Shown here piece after piece: positions 35,709-44,231 of a stretch of 64,000 nt of DNA (position 1 is its first letter; the number at the start of each line of letters is the position of its first letter). Location: contig NZ_RQJP01000001.1 of NCBI RefSeq assembly GCF_003858645.1, positions 496,001 to 560,000 of the forward strand, written 5' to 3'. The notes beneath the pieces are model-generated. The model did no database searches and was not told the origin of the DNA. It was given only the letters and a program-made list of their open reading frames with translations. Origin of the DNA: Larkinella knui. Its GTDB lineage: Bacteria > Bacteroidota > Bacteroidia > Cytophagales > Spirosomataceae. Both the position numbers and the translations under genes were made by a program.

Positions 35709-35951
35709 CTAAAAAGGCGCTTTTTCGTCCAGGATGACTTCGTCAACGGTTTGAATAGGAACAAGATGACCGTGACCCACATTGTCACGGACCGACAGTT
35801 CAAAGTTCTGAACGTTTAGCAGCCGACCGTGTAATGTGCGTCCGTCAAGGAAAACCACATTTACTTCTGCATTGATCAGTCGGTTGGCGGTTTCGGATGT
35901 CCAGTTGTTGAGAAGCTCCGTAGCCCGAATGCGAATTAAACGTTTACCCAT
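35709..35951 (-). CDS. Small Hfq/LSm-like protein of unknown function
   Basis: This 80-residue protein has no family that I know by name. Residues 28-72 resemble an Sm fold. An N-terminal helix leads to VNVVFLDGRTLHGRLLNVQNF, with the Sm1 pattern (V-x-V-x-x-x-D-G-R-x-L-x-G-x-L). Next come ELSVRD and LVPIQTVDEVIL, which fits the Sm2 strand pair. Hfq has the same order (IYLVNGIKLQG ... F ... VYKHAIST), but its KH motif is absent here. The gene lies 3 bp after porD and 10 bp before recN, so it is tightly embedded. RNA binding is a possibility from fold, not shown. Confidence 0.75.
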   Translation of the reverse strand: MGKRLIRIRATELLNNWTSETANRLINAEVNVVFLDGRTLHGRLLNVQNFELSVRDNVGHGHLVPIQTVDEVILDEKAPF

Positions 35952-35954
35952 GAA

Positions 35955-36872
35955 TTATCTGAGTAACTTTCGGTAAACTTCTGTTTTGGCCGGATCGAGT
36001 GTCGACAGCAAGGTAAATGCCTTTTGCCGCTCGTCTCGGCTACCCTCATTCATGATGTTAAACAGTTCTTCGCCCTTGGCGTCGAAAAATGTGTTGATCA
36101 CGATGGAATTGGGTCGTTGCTGGCTGACCTGCCGGATGATCGATAACACCTCCAACACCTGGAGTCTTGAACCCACCGGATTGGCTGTAAAGTTATCCAG
36201 GGCCTGGCGATGGTACGTATAAATGGCTTCGTGGTACGGAATAAACTGCTGACTTTGCAGATTTTCAATCAGCCAATACCGGTTTCGCGTATCACCCTGC
36301 GCGCCCCAGGCACCCCCGCCAACACTCTGGCTAGCCTGCGTCATAACGTTATAAGCACGTTGAAAGAACAGTTTTCCTCCCTGTTTGCCAAAAGAATCAT
36401 AATCAACCCCCAGCATGATCAACGCATGAAAGGCAAGTAATGACGTCAGTTCGCTCGAATAGGCATTTTCATTAAAATACATCGCATCATTCAAGCGATA
36501 CGGAAAATTGAAGGAATTATCGATATACCGGAGCGTAACCGTCTCGTAATTACTGCCGTAAACCGGTCGGGTAACAATGACCTGAGCACGTCCTTCGTAG
36601 TAATTCTGGGCGGGAACTTTCAGAATATCGATGATCAATTTACAGTTGATGCGTTCTTCCGGATTAAAGGCATCGGTGGTCCAACGCCGGTTATTCATAA
36701 AATCGGTAATAAATCCCTGAAGTTGCGGGAAAATCTGACGATCGGTGACCTGCGTAGATTGCGCCTGGTTAAAATTCACCGTCACCTGGCAGTTGAGTTC
36801 CTGTGCCTGAGCGATTCCGGTCGCCAGGCCGATCAAAACCGCCATAACTAAACGTATTGATTGAAATTTCAT
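35955..36872 (-). CDS. porD: T9SS component PorD (DUF4835)
   Basis: This 305-residue protein with a signal peptide (about 1-23) has the DUF4835 pattern: ELNCQVTVNFNQAQ, FPQLQGFITDFMNNRRWT, ERINCKLII, DNSFNFPYRLNDAMYFNENAYSSEL (quoted in part), SLLAFHALIMLGVDYDSF. PorD is a type IX secretion component. The gene overlaps coaBC by 4 bp, an arrangement that is conserved in Bacteroidota (coaBC-porD-recN). Confidence 0.93.
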   Translation of the reverse strand: MKFQSIRLVMAVLIGLATGIAQAQELNCQVTVNFNQAQSTQVTDRQIFPQLQGFITDFMNNRRWTTDAFNPEERINCKLIIDILKVPAQNYYEGRAQVIVTRPVYGSNYETVTLRYIDNSFNFPYRLNDAMYFNENAYSSELTSLLAFHALIMLGVDYDSFGKQGGKLFFQRAYNVMTQASQSVGGGAWGAQGDTRNRYWLIENLQSQQFIPYHEAIYTYHRQALDNFTANPVGSRLQVLEVLSIIRQVSQQRPNSIVINTFFDAKGEELFNIMNEGSRDERQKAFTLLSTLDPAKTEVYRKLLR

Positions 36873-38095
36873 AGCATCGATACCTGTTCCTGAACGAGAT
36901 TGAGCAAATCTTCGGCCACTTTGTCCTTCGATTTAAGATCAAAAGTATACATCCGTTCTTCTTTGTCAATAACGGTAATTTTGTTGGTATCGTGCCCAAA
37001 CCCCGCGCCCTGATCACGCAAAGAATTGAGGACAATGAAATCGAAGTTTTTTGCCCGCAGTTTATTCCGTGCGTTGGCAAGTTCATCATTGGTTTCCAGC
37101 GCAAACCCAACCGTAATTTGATCCGGTCGTTTCTGTTGGCCCAAAGTGGCGGCAATATCGACGGTCCTGGTTAACTCCAAGTCAAAAACCGTTTCTTTTT
37201 TCTTTATTTTTTGCTCCGCGGGCCTCAGTGGAGTATAGTCGGCAACGGCAGCTGCCAGAATAATAATGTGAGCTTTGGGAAATTCGTCCCGGGCGGCTTC
37301 AAACATTTCCTGCGCTGATCGAACGGATAATCGCCGGATGGTGGGGTCGGGGAGGGGCTGCACGGTTGGGCCACTAATCAGGGTAACATCGGCTCCGGCG
37401 CGGGCAAAAGCGCGGGCAATGGCGTATCCCATTTTTCCGCTCGAATGGTTGCTGATGAACCGAACCGGGTCGATGGCTTCCTGGGTTGGACCTGCCGTTA
37501 TCAAAACCTGCTTGTGTCTGAAAATCGGGCGATGCGCAAAATGCCGTTCCAGTTCCGTCACAATATGTTCCGGCTCGGCGAGCCGTCCTTCGCCCACTAA
37601 GCCGCTCGCCAGCTCGCCATGTTCCGCCTGAATGAGCCGATTGCCAAACGATTGGAGCCGACGTAGATTTTCCAGCGTTGTCGGATGACGGTACATATCC
37701 AGGTCCATGGCCGGAGCCAGAAAAACCGGACATTTGGCCGACAGGTAAACCGCCGATAACAAATCGTCACAAAAACCGTGTGCCAACTTCGCGAGCGTAT
37801 GGGCCGAAACCGGCGCAATAACCAACAGATCAGCCCAAAGGGCCAGCTCGACATGGTTGTTCCATTGGCCATCACCCTGACCACCGGAAGATTGGTTTAT
37901 AAATTCCGATAAAACCGGGCGTTTTGATAAGGTCGCCAGCGTCAGCGGGGTAATAAAGTCCTTTGCCGCCGAAGTCATCACAACTTGCACGTCAGCCCCC
38001 AACTTAACCAAAAGCCGGATGAGCAGGGCTGATTTGTAAGCCGCGATGCTCCCCGTTACCCCTAAAAGAATTTTTTTTCCGGTCAGATTGGCCAT
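36869..38095 (-). CDS. coaBC: Bifunctional phosphopantothenoylcysteine decarboxylase / phosphopantothenate-cysteine ligase
   Basis: This 408-residue CoA-biosynthesis enzyme has an N-terminal flavoprotein decarboxylase CoaC (about 1-190, LLGVTGSIAAYKSALL, PAMDLDMY) and a C-terminal CoaB ligase (about 195-408, ITAGPTQEAIDPVRFISNHSSGKMGYA, LAAAVADYTP, VGFALET; quoted in part). The length is standard. It lies in a minus-strand series after rpoZ, with a 123-bp gap that contains a palindromic element. Confidence 0.96.
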   Translation of the reverse strand: MANLTGKKILLGVTGSIAAYKSALLIRLLVKLGADVQVVMTSAAKDFITPLTLATLSKRPVLSEFINQSSGGQGDGQWNNHVELALWADLLVIAPVSAHTLAKLAHGFCDDLLSAVYLSAKCPVFLAPAMDLDMYRHPTTLENLRRLQSFGNRLIQAEHGELASGLVGEGRLAEPEHIVTELERHFAHRPIFRHKQVLITAGPTQEAIDPVRFISNHSSGKMGYAIARAFARAGADVTLISGPTVQPLPDPTIRRLSVRSAQEMFEAARDEFPKAHIIILAAAVADYTPLRPAEQKIKKKETVFDLELTRTVDIAATLGQQKRPDQITVGFALETNDELANARNKLRAKNFDFIVLNSLRDQGAGFGHDTNKITVIDKEERMYTFDLKSKDKVAEDLLNLVQEQVSML

Positions 38096-38114
38096 CGTGT
38101 TGCTTTTAAAACCG

Positions 38115-38203
38115 CAAAACGAAGCGGGGCATTACGGAGAGCATAGAGACAGGTCGCCAGTGCGATTTTCTCCGTGATCTCTGTAATGCCCCGCTTCGTT
38201 TTG
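38115..38203. repeat. Palindromic intergenic element between rpoZ and coaBC
   Basis: Two perfect 21-bp arms (38115-38135 and 38183-38203, reading caaaacgaagcggggcatta plus one base) enclose a centre with a second pairing (cggaga / tctccg). The wording of the inner part, ttttctccgtgatctctgta, resembles the widespread tctccgtg/ctctgtg-type intergenic repeats seen in many environmental bacteria. It could be a mobile or REP-like palindrome, or a processing hairpin between rpoZ and coaBC transcripts. See also 1328-1395. Confidence 0.6.
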
Positions 38204-38218
38204 TACTTAAATCAAAAA

Positions 38219-38539
38219 TTACAACGAGTTCGTCGTATCTTCTTCAACGGTACGCCATTGCAGTTTGCCCTCCAGAAACTCGTCCGTTGCCACGGTTGTC
38301 GGTTTTGGCAGACGCTCGTAATATTTAGAAATTTCGATCTGCTCACGGTTTTCGAACACTTCTTCCAGGTTGTCGACCGCCGACGCAAATTCCGAAAGTT
38401 TGTTACTGAGTTCTTCTTTCATTTTGCTTGAAATCTGCCGCGCCCGTTTTGAGATGATCGATACTGATTCATACAGATTACCAGTCGCTGCCGCAATCTT
38501 ATCAGTATCGCGGGTGATGATAGAAGGATTATTTGCCAT
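38219..38539 (-). CDS. rpoZ: RNA polymerase omega subunit (Rpb6-type)
   Basis: This 106-residue protein opens MANNPSIITRDTDKIAAATGNLYESVSIISKRARQI (quoted in part), the Bacteroidota omega/Rpb6 signature, and continues as helical SSKMKEELSNKLSEFA. It ends with a RLPKPTTVATDEFLEGKL region typical of the group. It stabilises the beta' subunit. The gene sits between bamD and coaBC in an order common to the phylum. Confidence 0.93.
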   Translation of the reverse strand: MANNPSIITRDTDKIAAATGNLYESVSIISKRARQISSKMKEELSNKLSEFASAVDNLEEVFENREQIEISKYYERLPKPTTVATDEFLEGKLQWRTVEEDTTNSL

Positions 38540-38603
38540 AGCTTTTTTGTTTTCACGTAGCTGGATTCAGTCACAGCATCGGCTGTAAACGTTTCCGGGT
38601 TAT

Positions 38604-39491
38604 TTAATTAGAGGCCGTAGTCGCGGTGACTTTGGCGGGTTTCTGTTGCTGGTTCAATTTTTCTTTTTCCTGATTCGCAATAGTTTCCAGTTCCTTGCGG
38701 CTGTCTTCATACATACGCTCCGCCTTTTTAATATCCGGGCTTTTGGGAAACTTGTCTACCAGGGCCAGGTAGTAGTTAACAACTTCCTGATGCCGTTCTT
38801 TCCATTTGTCGGCGAAACTATTTTTTGCCAGATGGTATTGGGCATCGACCCGCAGATAAGCCAGTTCTTCATTGTACTTAGAATCCGGATATTCGCGGAG
38901 AAAATTGGTAATCGACACAACGGACGAACGATAATTGGCGATATTGGCCGCACTGGTTTTATAGTACTGCTTGGCCTTATCATACGCTTTCAATTCCAGC
39001 TTATCCCGCAAAACGGCAATGTACTGCGTACATTCCTGACGAAAAGGACTCTGCGGATGGGCATTGATAAAGTCCTGAAGGGCAGCCATGGCCGTCAGGG
39101 TATTGGACTGATCCAGGTTGTAGTTCGGCGAATCCTTATACAGAGAAAGCGCATAAAAATACATGGCTTCATGAGCATAATCGCTTCGCGCGAACGTTTC
39201 ATAAAATTGCTTGAAATGGAATGACGACAGCTGGTAATTTTGTTGCTGGTATTCGCAGTGCGCCCGGTAAAACTGGGCCATTTCCGATTCTGTGCTTCCT
39301 TTCAGAATTGGAATCAATTCCTCAAACAGAAGCCCCGCCCGGTAAAACTCCCCTTTTTTGAAATACGTTACAGCGGCCTGGTACTTTTGATCGTCCGTAC
39401 CCGTTTTCTGTAATTTTTGAAATGGGCTGCATGACGTAAAAAACACCAACAACACAACCGCTACTATACCTGTTTTCAAATAATGCTGCAT
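38604..39491 (-). CDS. bamD: Outer membrane assembly lipoprotein BamD
   Basis: This 295-residue TPR lipoprotein of the BAM complex has a signal and lipobox FFTSC (Cys about 21), then SPFQKLQKTGTDDQKYQAAVTYFKKGEF (in part) and TPR motifs to about residue 240 with the BamD pattern FHFKQFYETFARSDYAHEAMYF. The C-terminus is Lys/Gln/Thr-rich. I used the ATG at 39491, because the frame open to 39500 begins with a TTG. A TAATTTTG box (minus, 39498-39505) lies only 7 bp upstream and matches TAnnTTTG, but its distance would leave almost no leader. Confidence 0.9.
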   Translation of the reverse strand: MQHYLKTGIVAVVLLVFFTSCSPFQKLQKTGTDDQKYQAAVTYFKKGEFYRAGLLFEELIPILKGSTESEMAQFYRAHCEYQQQNYQLSSFHFKQFYETFARSDYAHEAMYFYALSLYKDSPNYNLDQSNTLTAMAALQDFINAHPQSPFRQECTQYIAVLRDKLELKAYDKAKQYYKTSAANIANYRSSVVSITNFLREYPDSKYNEELAYLRVDAQYHLAKNSFADKWKERHQEVVNYYLALVDKFPKSPDIKKAERMYEDSRKELETIANQEKEKLNQQQKPAKVTATTASN

Positions 39492-39631
39492 AAGTTGCAA
39501 AATTAATAAAAATCTACGTAAGATTAACGAATACTCAAGTTAAATAGTGCTGGGGTTGAGGTCCGTAGTAGGCAAAAAAATAAGCAGTAAACAGGGAATC
39601 TGCCTACTGCCTATCGTAAAATTGTCTATAG

Positions 39632-40273
39632 TCATTGATGGCTTACCATTAATTTTTTGGTAGCGATCTTTTTCCCTTCCAGTGATAATTGATAAAAATA
39701 CATGCCGGAATTCATTTCACTGGTTGCGATTCGAATTTTTCGTTCGTTCCGATCCAGAACATATTCGCCGACCTGGGCACCCAGCACATTGTAAAAGACG
39801 AGCTTGGCATCTTTTACTCCACCGGTAATCTGGTAATCGATCTCCGCACTTTCATTGGCTGGATTAGGATAAATGTTCGAAACCGTAATCCGTTCACTGG
39901 CATACATCCGGTCATCGACTTTCCGGGCTTCTTCCGCAGATTGACGCGCTTCGGGCACCACCAGATTGCCGGAATCCGAGCTGACCGGACGAACCTGCGT
40001 TTTGTTTGCGGTCGTATTCAAAAGCTGATTGCGGTAAAACTGGTTGATCGCCGTATTTTTATGAACGGTCACCCCGCGATCTAAGCTGGAAACACTCGGA
40101 TGTTTCAGGAAAGGGAAGTTTCGGGAATGGATAACCCGGCTTGTCGGCGCGGGTTTTTGCCCTAACTCCAACCGGCTTTTGGGCTTGCTGCTATCGGTTT
40201 GAGCCAGTAGACTCTGTGATACCAACAGCGCCAGTCCGGTTAACCAGGCATATAAACGTACAGGTTGTTTCAT
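39632..40273 (-). CDS. Exported protein with T9SS type A sorting domain
   Basis: This 213-residue protein has a signal peptide (about 1-24, ending SLLAQ), an unrecognised middle (VIHSRNFPFLKHPSVSSLDR region), and a C-terminal type A sorting domain of about 80 residues. That domain reads ISNIYPNPANESAEIDY, LVFYNVLGAQVGEYVLD and SGMYFYQLSLEGKKIATKKLMV in order. The sorting domain directs it to the T9SS for secretion or surface attachment. The body is short, so it is more likely a small surface protein than an enzyme. Confidence 0.88.
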   Translation of the reverse strand: MKQPVRLYAWLTGLALLVSQSLLAQTDSSKPKSRLELGQKPAPTSRVIHSRNFPFLKHPSVSSLDRGVTVHKNTAINQFYRNQLLNTTANKTQVRPVSSDSGNLVVPEARQSAEEARKVDDRMYASERITVSNIYPNPANESAEIDYQITGGVKDAKLVFYNVLGAQVGEYVLDRNERKIRIATSEMNSGMYFYQLSLEGKKIATKKLMVSHQ

Positions 40274-40460
40274 ATACTTTCATGCAATAAACTGGGTGGA
40301 TACAATACCCCATCACAAACATATTTAAAAAAACGAGAAAGTCAACGACCGGCTCCTCAAAAAATTGCTATATCAACTCTTTTTTCTCACTTAGAACTTT
40401 GTGGTATCCTAAAGGTTTAAAACAGAGTCATTTTTTTATTAACTATTTTTTGACTGCGGC

Positions 40461-42572
40461 TTAATTGCCGGGTTTTCGAACCGGTTTTTTATTTAGCTCT
40501 TTCTCCAGATCGCTCTCCTCCGTAGGAGAAGCCGTGTTCTGACGGGCGGGTTTGCTAACCGACCCGACACTTTTCAGTACTCCGCCCGCCGTGCTGTCTA
40601 CCGGCTTTAAACGGTTTTCACTCCCGGTTGTAACCGGTATTTTAGACGGGTTAACTGGCTTTTCGGTCACTTTCCGGCCATTCTTTACTTCGTCTGGTGT
40701 TGTACTTCTTAGCGCATCGGTTTCTGTACTATCCATTATCTTCGTACGAATAGTACCCCCGATTTCAGCCTGTTTTTTAGGTTCAACGGCCGGAACAGGG
40801 GCCGGTTTACTGACCGGGCCGCCATCTTTAACGAATGTCTTTTCGGCGGTACTACCTGTATTTTTCCGAATCAGACTCTTGAGCTTGGGTTCATTGACCG
40901 GAACTTCCCGTTTCGTTGTCGCCGAAGCTTCAACCGGCAGGGTAGCTCCGGGATTTTTACCTGGGTTTACACTTGAAATGGTGGTCTGCATCGGCTCGGG
41001 CAACCCCAGAATTCGGGCTTTTGTGGGCTTTTCAGCGATGCGCCAATTGAAACCATCCAGCTGTTTATCGGCTTCTTTCAGTTCCTTTGGCGGAACCAGT
41101 TTAGAATCAGGCTGACCATAAAAGCTAATCCGGTTGACTTTACGATCGGCAAACCGGATGGTCATTTTACTACATAAGACCCGGTTCATTCCCACCATTT
41201 TATTGTTCTCATCAACGGCAAAATAAAGACTCTCTCCATTGCCTTCCACAATGACATGATCAATGTCGGAGCGGTCTTTTTTCTTGTCATACGTAAAATA
41301 CGATGTCAGCGTCCGGCCTTTCACCTGGTTAAAGTTGAGCAGCGTATCTTGTGATATGACGAAAGAATGCCCCCGAAGTAACATTTTATGAATGCGGTTA
41401 TTTTTCATTAAAGCGGTAATCGAGTCGCCTTCCATCTGATAATTCGTACTCCAGACAATCGGATCCTTAAAAAAGAAGATGGTCGAATCGGCCGTTTCAT
41501 AGACAATCGAGTCGCATTTACTCTGCAAATCATTCTTGAAAACCAGCACATTTTTCTGACCTATCAGCCTGCGATACGTTGAATCCGCACTGGTATTCCC
41601 TTTCCGTCGTTTTGGATTGGGTAGTTCGAAAGACCAGAGGGTATCCGCCCGCATAAACAAGGTGTCCGAACTTGAAATACTTTTCACCAAGGCGTGCCCA
41701 ATCATTCGGGCTACCCCGGCTTTTCGGTTATATCGCCCAAAATCGCCCGTCAGAATAGTTTTATCCCCTTTGGCCAAGAGCACTACATTCCCGCGCGCGG
41801 TGTAAAAATCATTGGCATTGTTCCCCACTAACGTATCCCCGGTCAGGGTGTATTTTTCCGTTTCGATGGTGGCCCTGCGCTGAAAATTCGACAACCGCGA
41901 TACGGTATTGTAATCCCCATCTTTTGCAATCAAAACACCTTCCTTGCTCACGATCCGGGTCGGCCCCTGAAACGTTGCTATCTTGCTTAACGAATTGTAA
42001 AGCAACGAATCCGCGGTTAGGGTATACTGCGGATTGACCAGTTTGACGTTCTCGTGGAATGTGAACAGTTTGGTCTGGGTGTTGTAATAGCCTTCACGGC
42101 TGGTCAGAATGTTTTCCCGGTCGACGATTCGACCTTTGACTGGATAATGTGCAATACCGTTGGCCAGATCGTATTCCAGGCGCCGGGTAGTCAGTGTCAT
42201 CTTCCGGTCTTTTAAAACCACCGTACGGCCTGTCACATTGGCCTGCCGGTTGGCGCCGAAATAAAACAACGTATCCCCCCTGACGCTCAGCGTATCGCCC
42301 TGAACCAATCGTACATTCCCGTAGGCTTCGATGACATTGGTAGTCAGATTTTGAACGGCACGATCGCAATACATCAGGGTATTTTTGTGCAGTAGCTCGA
42401 CATTGCCGGTCAGTTTTCGAATTTCTTCCGTTCCTGACTGCAGACCTTCCAGTTGGTCGGCCCGTTTCAGGATCACAATATCACTCGCTGCCCCCGCCGA
42501 TGGATTGCCAATCTGGCCCATTGCTGTACCTGCCAGCAAAACCAGTAGCACAACCAGAAGCCTGTGTATCAT
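40461..42572 (-). CDS. OstA-like protein with low-complexity C-terminal tail
   Basis: This 703-residue protein has a signal peptide (from the ATG at 42572, MIHRLLVVLLVLLAGTAMG). A long OstA/LptA-type beta-taco region follows (about 30-540) with repeats such as GNVELLHKNTLMYCDRAV, YGNVRLVQGDTLSVRGDTL and TGRTVVLKDRKMTLTTRRLEYDLANG (in part). The last 150 residues are Pro/Lys/Thr-rich and look disordered. A frame open to 42617 adds 15 residues. Such OstA-like proteins are common in Bacteroidota and are thought to bind lipid A in LPS transport. It has no LptD barrel. Confidence 0.88.
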   Translation of the reverse strand: MIHRLLVVLLVLLAGTAMGQIGNPSAGAASDIVILKRADQLEGLQSGTEEIRKLTGNVELLHKNTLMYCDRAVQNLTTNVIEAYGNVRLVQGDTLSVRGDTLFYFGANRQANVTGRTVVLKDRKMTLTTRRLEYDLANGIAHYPVKGRIVDRENILTSREGYYNTQTKLFTFHENVKLVNPQYTLTADSLLYNSLSKIATFQGPTRIVSKEGVLIAKDGDYNTVSRLSNFQRRATIETEKYTLTGDTLVGNNANDFYTARGNVVLLAKGDKTILTGDFGRYNRKAGVARMIGHALVKSISSSDTLFMRADTLWSFELPNPKRRKGNTSADSTYRRLIGQKNVLVFKNDLQSKCDSIVYETADSTIFFFKDPIVWSTNYQMEGDSITALMKNNRIHKMLLRGHSFVISQDTLLNFNQVKGRTLTSYFTYDKKKDRSDIDHVIVEGNGESLYFAVDENNKMVGMNRVLCSKMTIRFADRKVNRISFYGQPDSKLVPPKELKEADKQLDGFNWRIAEKPTKARILGLPEPMQTTISSVNPGKNPGATLPVEASATTKREVPVNEPKLKSLIRKNTGSTAEKTFVKDGGPVSKPAPVPAVEPKKQAEIGGTIRTKIMDSTETDALRSTTPDEVKNGRKVTEKPVNPSKIPVTTGSENRLKPVDSTAGGVLKSVGSVSKPARQNTASPTEESDLEKELNKKPVRKPGN

Positions 42573-42746
42573 TCTGTTGGTATAGACGCTAATTTTATTC
42601 AAAGGGTTGCGATGCATGGAAAAAAATCTTCTAAACGACCTGAACTCGGATTATGCTGATTATTTGATTAATTATGATTTTAATTTCGATCCACAAGACC
42701 GATTAATCAGGGAACTGCGTTTCAGATCATTCCAGGGTACAAAATT

Positions 42747-44111
42747 ATGGCTTTAGCCCAGAACCAGGCGCTTGAACGCCAGTTTTTAAGCTTTATTAAC
42801 AAAGAACAACTTTTTGCCCAAACTGATTGCATTCTGCTGGCCATTAGTGGAGGGCTCGATTCGGTCGGCATGGCAGAGTTGTTTCGATTGGCGGGATTCC
42901 GATACGGGATTGCCCACGTAAATTTTCAATTGCGCGGAACTGACTCCGACCAGGATGAGGCTTTTGTGAAAGCGTTGGCGGAGCGGCATGGCGTCCGGTT
43001 TCATACCGTCCGCTTACCGGCAAAACAAGAAGCCGACCAGCGGGGCATTTCAACCCAAATGGCGGCCCGGCAACTACGCTATGCCTGGTTTGAGCAGGTA
43101 GCCCGGGAGTTCGGTTACAGCGGTATTGCGACGGCCCATCATCAGGATGATGTGCTGGAAACTATTCTGCTGAATCTGGTAAGGGGAACCGGCTTGACGG
43201 GTTTGCGGGGAATTCCGATCAAAAATGGGTTGATCATCAGGCCCTTGTGGTTTGCCAACCGGGACTCCATTGCCGAATACATCTCACAGAACGGGTTGGC
43301 ATGGCGGGAAGACAGCTCCAATGCATCGAATCACTACCGGCGCAACCAGCTTCGCCATCAGCTCATTCCGGTTCTCAAGGAAATGAACCCCAATTTGCTG
43401 CAAACCCTGCAAACCACGGTCGCGCGCATACAATCAGCCGGCGTGTTGGTCGACCAGGAAATTCGGCGGTCGTGGGATACCCTGGCCATACCGAGTCCGG
43501 GCGGTTTTCTTCTTTCCATTGAACAGTTACTCGCCCAGAATGAATGGGAATACCGCTTGTCGGAATGGCTCAAACCGTTTGGGTTTCAGTATGTTCAGAT
43601 CAGTCCGCTGGCCGAAGCCGTCCGGGCTGACGGTTTTGGACAAAAATTTTATTCGGCCTCCCATCAGGTAATTCGCGATCGGGAATTTTTACGAATCGAA
43701 ACCCGGCAATCCGCTAGTTTTCAGCCGATTGTCCTGGATGCAGTACCGCTGGATGACGTTTTTGTTTGCGATCAGTTCTCGCTGCGATTCAAGGTCATCG
43801 ATCCGTCGGACGATTTCCGGATTCCGACCAGTTCTCACATCGCCTGCCTGGATGCGGATCGGCTTGAGTGGCCTCTGACCATCCGGCTCTGGCAAACGGG
43901 CGACCGCTTCCGGCCACTTGGGATGACTGGGAATCAGACCGTTGGTAATTTTCTGACCAACCGGAAAGTGTCTCTGGCCGACCGCCGTTCTGCCTGGGTG
44001 GTGGTATCCGGCGAAAAGATAGCCTGGCTGATCGGTTATCGAACCGACGACCGGTTTCGGATTACTGAACAGACCAGAAAGATGGTAAAAATCGAGCGGC
44101 TGGACCTGTAA
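42747..44111 (+). CDS. tilS: tRNA(Ile)-lysidine synthetase
   Basis: This 454-residue enzyme modifies C34 of tRNA-Ile(CAU). The N-terminal PP-loop ATPase has LLAISGGLDSVGMAELF, and the HHQDDVLETILLNLVRGTGLTGL block carries the conserved H-H-x-D-D-x-x-E-T motif. The C-terminal TilS substrate-binding domain ends in a WQTGDRFRPLGM and SDRRSAWVVVSG-like region (here LADRRSAWVVVSG). The start ATG is at 42747, 174 bp from the divergent OstA-like gene. The length is typical. Confidence 0.96.
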   Translation: MALAQNQALERQFLSFINKEQLFAQTDCILLAISGGLDSVGMAELFRLAGFRYGIAHVNFQLRGTDSDQDEAFVKALAERHGVRFHTVRLPAKQEADQRGISTQMAARQLRYAWFEQVAREFGYSGIATAHHQDDVLETILLNLVRGTGLTGLRGIPIKNGLIIRPLWFANRDSIAEYISQNGLAWREDSSNASNHYRRNQLRHQLIPVLKEMNPNLLQTLQTTVARIQSAGVLVDQEIRRSWDTLAIPSPGGFLLSIEQLLAQNEWEYRLSEWLKPFGFQYVQISPLAEAVRADGFGQKFYSASHQVIRDREFLRIETRQSASFQPIVLDAVPLDDVFVCDQFSLRFKVIDPSDDFRIPTSSHIACLDADRLEWPLTIRLWQTGDRFRPLGMTGNQTVGNFLTNRKVSLADRRSAWVVVSGEKIAWLIGYRTDDRFRITEQTRKMVKIERLDL

Positions 44112-44231
44112 GATTTTGCATTTGCCCGACTCGCTTGCCGCGTGTGCAAGGATTCCTGTTTAAAATGTGATGTACAAGCAATTTTTGGCATCCCTTTTGA
44201 TGATTTTAGGGAGCAACCCTTTCAATTCACT

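Noticed and set aside
39498-39505. TAATTTTG box as the bamD promoter
   Set aside because: It matches TAnnTTTG but lies only 7 bp before the ATG, leaving almost no leader, and has no -33 partner at normal spacing.
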